From NCBI RefSeq assembly GCF_001766835.1, contig NZ_LKEU01000044.1, positions 1 to 64,000 on the forward strand: 64,000 bases of DNA, written 5' to 3'. Origin of the DNA: Acetobacterium wieringae (lineage in GTDB: Bacteria; Bacillota; Clostridia; Eubacteriales; Eubacteriaceae). Positions 59,655 to 64,000 of the stretch are shown piece after piece. Under the pieces are notes generated by a model. The model searched no databases, was not told the DNA's origin, and was given only the letters and a program-made list of their open reading frames with translations. The position numbers and the translations under genes were made by a program. Position 1 is the stretch's first letter; each line of letters opens with the position of its first letter.

Positions 59655-59691
59655 TGTCTATATATCACTCAAAAGGTAGTAATTAGCAAGT
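59655..59691 (-). promoter_or_regulatory. Phage promoter family, copy 3
   Basis: On the minus strand ACTTGCTAATTACTACCTTT continues with TGAGTGATATATAGACA. The -35 TTGCTA and -10 GATATA are 17 bp apart. It precedes the operon 59623-57468. Confidence 0.6.
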
Positions 59692-59714
59692 AGTATTTGA
59701 CATAACTAGTTTGT

Positions 59715-60953
59715 TTATTCGTCTTTTAAAAGGTCGGAATAAGGAATCGTAGCACCATTTCGAACAACAGAAATCCCATCTTCGGTACCAGTGGTTTCGG
59801 CATAGCGTTTGACAATCACATCGCAGTATTTGGGATCCAATTCTGAGGTGTAACAGACACGTCCCATCTGTTCACAGGCAATCAGGGTGCTGCCGCTGCC
59901 ACCAAAGGAATCCAACACGATGTCGCCTTCTTTGCTGGAGTTACCGATAAAGTAACCGCAGAGCCCCACTGGCTTCATGGTAGGGTGTTCACCGTTCCTG
60001 AGCGGTTTGTCAAACCGGATTAGAGTAGTCTGCTTCCGATCGCCATACCAGGCATGGCCAGCGCCGGCTTTCCAGCCGTAAAGGACCGGTTCATGCTGCC
60101 ACTGGTAATCCTGTCGCCCCATGACCAAGGAATTCTTGACCCAGACAAGGCATTGCCGCAGGACATAGCCAGCTTCTTTAAAGGCTGTTCTAAAATTGTA
60201 ACCTTCACTGTCGGCGTGGAAAACATAGATGGGGGCACCTTTTTTCGATTGTTCAAACATCCGGGTAAAGGCTGCGGTTAAAAACTCCAAGAAGGCTGCA
60301 TCCCCAAGTTTGTCATTTTGAATCTTCAGTTTTTCCTTAGTGCCGCCCTGGTAGTCGACGTTATAGGGGGGATCGGTCAGAACGAGGTCCGCCAGCTGAC
60401 CATCCATCAGGATATCCATATCGTCTTTGATGGTGGAGTCCCCACAGATGAGTCGGTGTTTTCCCAGCAGCCAGACATCCCCAGGCTGCGTCATCGGAGA
60501 AGTAATCTCATCTAAAGCCTGATCGGGATCAAAGTCATCCTCCAGGGCATCCGGTTCACCAAAGAGTTCATTGATTTCGGCCATGTCAAAACCAGTCAAG
60601 GAAAGATCAAAGCCGCTATCATCAAGATCCTTTAGCAGATCTGTTAACAGCGGCATATCCCAATCTCCGGAGACCTTATTCAGGGCAACGTTTAAAGCCT
60701 TTTCTTTTTCATCATCCATATCGACAACCACACAATCCACTTCTTTTTCACCCAGCTGGGTTAACACCTTAAAACGTTGGTGACCGCCAACAATGTTGCC
60801 GGTGCGCTGGTTCCAAATGACCGGTTCCACATAGCCGAACTCTGTAATGGAGCGCTTGAGCTTTTCATACTCGGCATCGCCGGGTTTGAGATTTTTCCGG
60901 GGATTGTATTTGGCGTGTTTAATTTTCTTAATAGGTATTTTTTGAATTTCCAT
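59715..60953 (-). CDS. ParB-like nuclease domain plus DNA methyltransferase, 412 aa
   Basis: Residues ~3-95 form a ParB/Srx domain (IPIKKIKHAKYNPRKNL; IVGGHQRFKVLTQLG). Residues ~165-400 are an N4/N6 DNA methyltransferase, with catalytic DPPYNVDYQGG and the AdoMet motif LDSFGGSGSTLIACEQMG. The order (DPPY before GSGST) is the beta class. It may protect phage DNA from restriction or mark packaging sites. It sits between terminase small subunit and the DUF4314 cassette, a frequent order in Clostridia phages. Confidence 0.9.
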   Translation of the reverse strand: MEIQKIPIKKIKHAKYNPRKNLKPGDAEYEKLKRSITEFGYVEPVIWNQRTGNIVGGHQRFKVLTQLGEKEVDCVVVDMDDEKEKALNVALNKVSGDWDMPLLTDLLKDLDDSGFDLSLTGFDMAEINELFGEPDALEDDFDPDQALDEITSPMTQPGDVWLLGKHRLICGDSTIKDDMDILMDGQLADLVLTDPPYNVDYQGGTKEKLKIQNDKLGDAAFLEFLTAAFTRMFEQSKKGAPIYVFHADSEGYNFRTAFKEAGYVLRQCLVWVKNSLVMGRQDYQWQHEPVLYGWKAGAGHAWYGDRKQTTLIRFDKPLRNGEHPTMKPVGLCGYFIGNSSKEGDIVLDSFGGSGSTLIACEQMGRVCYTSELDPKYCDVIVKRYAETTGTEDGISVVRNGATIPYSDLLKDE

Positions 60954-61044
60954 TTATGTTTTTCCTTTCGCAATTTCATCTTTTTCGTTTTCAACCATCG
61001 GTTGCCAGATGAACGAAAATGATTTAGAAACCATTATCACGAGA

Positions 61045-61587
61045 TTATTCACCCCGTCGGGCAGTCAGTAGCCGTTCCATCACATCGTCGTGGGGATTGC
61101 TGCCTTTAAATTCCTGAGAACAGTTTTCTTTAACCACTTGATAGATTTGATACCAGAGGTTGTTAGACAGCTTCATAAAACTCTGCGACATGGCAACGAA
61201 AGGTGATGGAATCGCATTGCCAGTGGTGGGGTGCTTGGCCAGAAAGCCAAACTCGGTAATCGATTCTTCACACTGGATCCAACGAGAAACCGCCATGGCG
61301 TACTGCTCGATTAATTGGGCAGAGACATGCTGGGCGCAACCCCGTTCAGCTAACCACTGCCAAGTAATTTCATAGACTTCAGCTGCCATCAGCGGTTTGC
61401 CATTTTTCTGGGTGGCACTAAGATAATCTTTGGGTGGCGGCATATCCTGGCCTTCCAGCTTGGCGGTATCTGAAAATTCCAATACCGTCAACTTTCGTTT
61501 GCCGGGGTTACCATCCATCAGCTTGTCCACTAATGCTTTTTTCTTTTTTCCGGCTCCGACTCGGGAACCTCCGTGACCGTTGGCCAT
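61045..61587 (-). CDS. Terminase small subunit (P27 family), 180 aa
   Basis: The start GGSRVGAGKKKKALVDKLMD and LEGQDMPPPKDYLSATQK followed by a helical domain (AEVYEITWQWLAERGCAQHV) fit P27/Terminase_4 small subunits, which recognise the packaging site. The gene is separated from the large subunit by 5.5 kb of cassette genes. The likely cos/pac region is the adjacent noncoding 61588-61750. Confidence 0.85.
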   Translation of the reverse strand: MANGHGGSRVGAGKKKKALVDKLMDGNPGKRKLTVLEFSDTAKLEGQDMPPPKDYLSATQKNGKPLMAAEVYEITWQWLAERGCAQHVSAQLIEQYAMAVSRWIQCEESITEFGFLAKHPTTGNAIPSPFVAMSQSFMKLSNNLWYQIYQVVKENCSQEFKGSNPHDDVMERLLTARRGE

Positions 61588-61718
61588 CTAAGCACACCGT
61601 CCTTTCTTTAATTTTTCCTATACCACCTCTTGAAATCGCGACTTTTCACGCGTGGCCCCCTACCCGTTGCATTTGCAACACGTTTTAGCGATTTGACTAC
61701 CCCCACCCGTTCGATAAA

Positions 61719-61747
61719 TTGATTTCTATTTCCGATAATGATATAAT
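61719..61747 (+). promoter_or_regulatory. Strong sigma-A promoter on the plus strand
   Basis: TTGATT (61719-61724), a 17-bp spacer and a perfect TATAAT (61742-61747) point away from the terminase gene. No full-size gene lies downstream on this strand; it feeds the short unit that ends at the terminator 62018-62044. Confidence 0.7.
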
Positions 61748-61878
61748 TAGTTATTAATATGTTGGTTCTAGCAACATTTAGCTTTCTTCTAGTTGGAATC
61801 CCAGTCGACGTCGTTTCTACCTTCTTGGTATTGATTCAAACATTAATCAGTTTAGGAAGTTTAAAGGAGGAGCACAAG

Positions 61879-61962
61879 ATGTTAAAGGGTTATAACACGG
61901 TGGTTAGCGGCGCGCACGGAGCGGCCAGTTGTAACTGTGGTGAATATCTGAAAGCTATATGA
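61879..61962 (+). CDS. Leader-type peptide, 27 aa
   Basis: A very strong ribosome site (AAAGGAGG, 61863-61870) lies eight bases before ATG 61879. The peptide starts MLKGYNTVVSGAHGAAS, contains CNC and ends YLKAI. Its second half overlaps the 5' half of the tRNA-like fold. It may be a leader peptide whose translation controls that fold, or a small secreted or toxic peptide. Confidence 0.45.
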   Translation: MLKGYNTVVSGAHGAASCNCGEYLKAI

Positions 61963-62010
61963 AGCTATTACAAGTGCCGAAAGTAGGTTCGAATCCTACC
62001 CGCTCCGCCA
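61917..62010 (+). ncRNA. tRNA-like 3' structure in a dedicated transcription unit
   Basis: CGGAGCGG (61917-61924) pairs perfectly with CCGCTCCG (62000-62007) and CCA follows. GTAGG-TTCGAAT-CCTAC (61983-61999) is a perfect T-arm with the canonical loop. The 58 bases between acceptor and T-arm do not fold into a normal D-arm and anticodon arm with U33, so this is not an ordinary tRNA. Promoter upstream and terminator directly downstream indicate a transcript of about 290 bases. Confidence 0.55.
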
Positions 62011-62011
62011 A

Positions 62012-62395
62012 TCAATGGACTACTTCTTGGTAGTCTTTTTTTTTGTCCCACCGTCCCCCTTCTCTGGCAGTAATTGTGGAATGACAGCTGCTACACAAAG
62101 CCATTAGATTTTTCTCATCGTGGGTACCGCCTTTTGACAACGGTTTGATATGATGAACTTCCTGCGCCGGGGTTAGCCGTCCTTCTTTTAAACACTGCTC
62201 ACATAAAGGATTGTTCTTAATGTATTTGTTTCTGATTTTCTTCCAGGCCCATCCGTACCGTTTCCGAGTTTCCGGATTACGCTCATACTTATTGTAATGT
62301 TGGTCATGTAATTTTTGATGCTTTTCACAAAACCTTGCATCTGTCAATTCACTACAACCGGGGTAGCTGCAGGGCCGTTTTGGTTTTCTAGGCAT
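62012..62395 (-). CDS. HNH endonuclease, 127 aa
   Basis: ATG 62395 (MPRKPKRPC) follows GAGGTG. Zinc-binding cysteines CSYPGCSELTDARFCEKH precede the HNH motif: CEQCLKEGRLTPAQEVHHIK, then NLMALCSSCHSTIT. In HK97-type phages an HNH gene beside the terminase small subunit aids packaging cleavage. Its stop is 2 bp from the tRNA-like 3' end on the other strand. Confidence 0.9.
   Translation of the reverse strand: MPRKPKRPCSYPGCSELTDARFCEKHQKLHDQHYNKYERNPETRKRYGWAWKKIRNKYIKNNPLCEQCLKEGRLTPAQEVHHIKPLSKGGTHDEKNLMALCSSCHSTITAREGGRWDKKKDYQEVVH
62018..62044 (+). terminator. Terminator of the tRNA-like unit
   Basis: GACTAC-TTCTTG-GTAGTC is followed by nine T residues on the plus strand, eight bases after the CCA end. 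Confidence 0.88.
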
Positions 62396-62420
62396 GGTGT
62401 TCACCTCTTTCAGGGCATAA

Positions 62421-62454
62421 GAAAAGCCCTGTGGGGGCATTCCCACAAGGCTTC
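62421..62454 (-). terminator. Leader hairpin ahead of the HNH gene (module A)
   Basis: On the minus strand AAGCCTTGTGGG pairs with CCCCACAGGGCTT, followed by TTTC. It lies between the repeat at 62484-62535 and the HNH start, so it may act as an attenuator. Module B (62996-63023) has the same arrangement. Confidence 0.65.
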
Positions 62455-62483
62455 ACTCGATTTTTATCTTTTTTTCTCTAGTA

Positions 62484-62535
62484 TAATAATAACACACTAC
62501 CCATATGGACATCTACGGACATTTCCGGCACATTT
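62484..62535 (-). repeat. 52-bp direct repeat, copy A
   Basis: 49 of 52 bases match copy B (63053-63104). It includes GGACATCTACGGACATTTCC on the plus strand. On the minus strand its end is TATTATTA-rich and could carry a -10 box for the leader and the HNH gene. Confidence 0.75.
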
Positions 62536-62551
62536 AAAAAAAGCATGTTTT

Positions 62552-62824
62552 TCATTCTTCAAGCGCGGTTTTTAAATCATTCATATGGGCATGACCTTTA
62601 ACACTATTATCTTTAGCCAGTTTTCTACCTTCGGTAATGGCAGAGGCCGTTTCCTGACTTGGGTCTGACAATTTTAATTCAAAAGGCATTCCCTTTTCAA
62701 GGACTACTTGCCTGAGAAAAATATTGATCACTGTCATCATATCAAGACCAAGTTCTCCAAAAATCTTCTCTGCCGCTTCTTTGAGCTCTTTATCTATTGG
62801 AATTTCCAAATCAATCATATTTGC
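62552..62824 (-). CDS. RelB/DinJ-type antitoxin, 90 aa
   Basis: ATG 62824 (MANMIDLEIPIDKEL) follows GAGGTG. The ribbon-helix-helix N-terminus (IPIDKELKEAAEKIFGELGL then MMTVINIFLRQVV) is the RelB/DinJ fold. No YafQ/RelE toxin gene follows: downstream is the HNH module. It is therefore an orphan antitoxin or regulator. Confidence 0.85.
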   Translation of the reverse strand, partial: ANMIDLEIPIDKELKEAAEKIFGELGLDMMTVINIFLRQVVLEKGMPFELKLSDPSQETASAITEGRKLAKDNSVKGHAHMNDLKTALEE

Positions 62825-62995
62825 CATCTCAAACACCTCATTTTGTAATCATTTACCTATAACTACAAACTATTTGACTTTCATACACACTTTAATATGA
62901 TAACTGTGCATATTTGTCAAACTTCGAATTTAATATTACATTTAATAAAATTTAGTAATTGGTTGACAAACTTTCCTAAATTATGGTGAATAAAA

Positions 62996-63023
62996 AGCCC
63001 TGCTGAATTACTCCAACAAGACT
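62996..63023 (-). terminator. Leader hairpin ahead of the RelB gene (module B)
   Basis: In minus-strand RNA AGUCUUGUUG pairs at all ten positions with CAGCAGGGCU (with G-U pairs), followed by a U-rich tail. The sequence differs from module A but the pairing is kept, and it lies at the same distance from the repeat. Confidence 0.6.
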
Positions 63024-63052
63024 TTGATTAATTTCATCTACTTTTTCCAGTC

Positions 63053-63104
63053 TAATAATAACACATTACCCATGTGGACATCTGCGGACATTTCCGGCAC
63101 ATTT
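63053..63104 (-). repeat. 52-bp direct repeat, copy B
   Basis: Same sequence as copy A except for three transitions. It lies ahead of the module B hairpin and the RelB gene. Confidence 0.75.
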
Positions 63105-63130
63105 TAAATAATCGCACTGGCTATTTAATG

Positions 63131-64000
63131 CTAAAGCTTAGAAAACATATCCTGCGCATAATCTTTTATGTTGACAGGTGTAAGCATACGATATTTATCT
63201 TTTACAGAAGAAAAATAATCTCCAATAATTTGTTTTGGAATTATTCTATCAGTTGACACTTCAGCTGGTAAATTCCCACGCGTAGAGATCCAAGGAGTTT
63301 CAACATGTGTAAATGACTCAAGTGTTTTACCGCTGTAACAACAAAGATGTTTAATAACACTATCAAGCAACACCTTTTCTTCCACCGGCATATTAGAAAT
63401 ATCTGGTTCTGCAACAGTGTCTATAGGGTTGTAGCAATAACCACTGAAACGTTTGTAAATATCTCGATAGACAGGACCATGTACCCACGCCTCGCAATCT
63501 TCTTCAAATAAAAAGCTACCAAAAAAGGCATAGTAAAAGCCCTGAATATAGTATAAAGATTTTTGTAAGGAAAGGTTTGTAATGTCCTGGCATTGAGATA
63601 GCACATAATCAACGACTAACTCCAGGGTTGGTAGTGGAGAAAATGAAATATTCAAAAGACTATTGGTAACAGCTTTGCTTTTTTCATAAGCTTTATCACT
63701 TTTTAGGTTTTCTTTTCCACTTTCTAGAAGTGACAGATAGTAATTAGGATCGGCGAGTACCTGTTTCAACTTTTCAGAATACTGTTTTGCAGGCATATCG
63801 CCCTCGTAATATCGACTAAACGTTTGTTCTCCCCAACCAAGCAGCAAAGAGAGCGGCCTTTTCCCGATATTATACTTTTCGGGAATTGTCCTGATATCCT
63901 CCAGGGATATAATACCGTGCTTTTGACGATAAGCATCATATAGGGCTTTTAAATTTTCATCTTCAATTTCGGGTACATATACTTCAGATCCGCATTCATC
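63131..64000 (-). CDS. MqsA-like HTH plus Panacea (SocA-like) antitoxin protein, cut by window edge
   Basis: The frame is open to base 64000, so the N-terminus is missing. The visible start DECGSEVYVPEIEDENL is the end of a zinc-finger region. ISLEDIRTIPEKYNI and LLGWGEQTFSRYYEGDMPAK form the MqsA/YgiT-type HTH. The rest (from VDYVLSQCQDITNLSLQKSL through EDCEAWVHGPVYRDIYKRF) is a Panacea/DUF4065 domain, a chaperone-like antitoxin module. The cognate toxin is not visible inside the window. Confidence 0.82.
   Translation of the reverse strand, partial: DECGSEVYVPEIEDENLKALYDAYRQKHGIISLEDIRTIPEKYNIGKRPLSLLLGWGEQTFSRYYEGDMPAKQYSEKLKQVLADPNYYLSLLESGKENLKSDKAYEKSKAVTNSLLNISFSPLPTLELVVDYVLSQCQDITNLSLQKSLYYIQGFYYAFFGSFLFEEDCEAWVHGPVYRDIYKRFSGYCYNPIDTVAEPDISNMPVEEKVLLDSVIKHLCCYSGKTLESFTHVETPWISTRGNLPAEVSTDRIIPKQIIGDYFSSVKDKYRMLTPVNIKDYAQDMFSKL

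Noticed and set aside
60961..61033. 24-26 codon minus-strand frame between terminase small subunit and methyltransferase
   Set aside because: It ends just at the methyltransferase start, but its ribosome site is weak and no feature supports translation.
61759..61878. Upstream 40 codons of the frame ending at 61962
   Set aside because: The strong ribosome site at 61863-61870 fits ATG 61879; the upstream part has no ribosome site and starts almost at the predicted transcript start.
61917..62010. Ordinary tRNA or tmRNA gene
   Set aside because: No anticodon arm with U33 and no usual D-arm can be folded; 94 bases is too short for tmRNA and no tag-frame structure is present.
1..64000. rRNA operons and standard tRNA genes
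   Set aside because: None of the conserved rRNA segments or full cloverleaf sequences was seen on either strand.

Overview
The window looks like chromosome of an anaerobic Firmicute, most probably an acetogen close to Acetobacterium or Eubacterium. This is an inference from gene content (a corrinoid-type UroD methyltransferase remnant, GcvT-like demethylases, an OFA carrier, Clostridia-type phage genes, strong AGGAGG ribosome sites); no database search was possible. It holds two prophage-type regions on either side of a catabolic island, plus several insertion elements.

Region 1 (1-8.0 kb) is one arm of a phage-like element. A partial ExeA/TniB-type ATPase and a possible transposon end lie at the left edge, followed by a leftward operon of six tiny genes. 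An immunity switch (XRE/Cro-like gene, operators, self-cleaving repressor) follows, then cargo (an exonuclease-BRCT protein and a DUF3644 protein) and a large serine integrase. The integrase ends in a 46-bp perfect palindrome next to a 5'-truncated IS630 transposase.

Region 2 (8.5-33.5 kb) is chromosomal and mostly leftward. It has an OFA-type MFS carrier, a chemoreceptor and two sigma-54-type operons. One is nitrilase-MFS-GcvT-like demethylase. The other is enoyl-CoA hydratase, 3-hydroxyacyl-CoA dehydrogenase, thiolase, CoA-transferase and an Old Yellow Enzyme/Fe-S oxidoreductase. A sigma-54 activator (PAS-AAA-Fis), a second GcvT-like demethylase and a divergent LysR regulator follow. I infer that an imported methylated acid or amide is demethylated to tetrahydrofolate and its carbon chain is activated and beta-oxidised to acetyl-CoA. 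A group IIC-like intron sits directly behind the activator's terminator. An IS1182/IS5-like element and a disrupted UroD gene close the region.

Region 3 (33.6-64 kb) is a leftward HK97-type tailed prophage inserted in the UroD gene. Read in its transcription direction it runs: MqsA/Panacea-type protein (cut by the window edge), RelB, HNH, terminase small subunit, ParB-methyltransferase, a DUF4314/amidoligase/cyclotransferase cassette, amidase, terminase large subunit, an AT-rich two-gene cargo, portal, protease, capsid, connectors, tail chaperones with a -1 frameshift, tape measure, tail tip, collagen-like and Kelch fibres, holin, and an HTH/SHOCT-like/tandem serine recombinase cassette.

Noncoding features that the genes do not explain are a family of four similar phage promoters, a plus-strand transcription unit ending in a tRNA-like fold, a duplicated repeat-plus-hairpin leader module, and two cargo units each closed by its own terminator.
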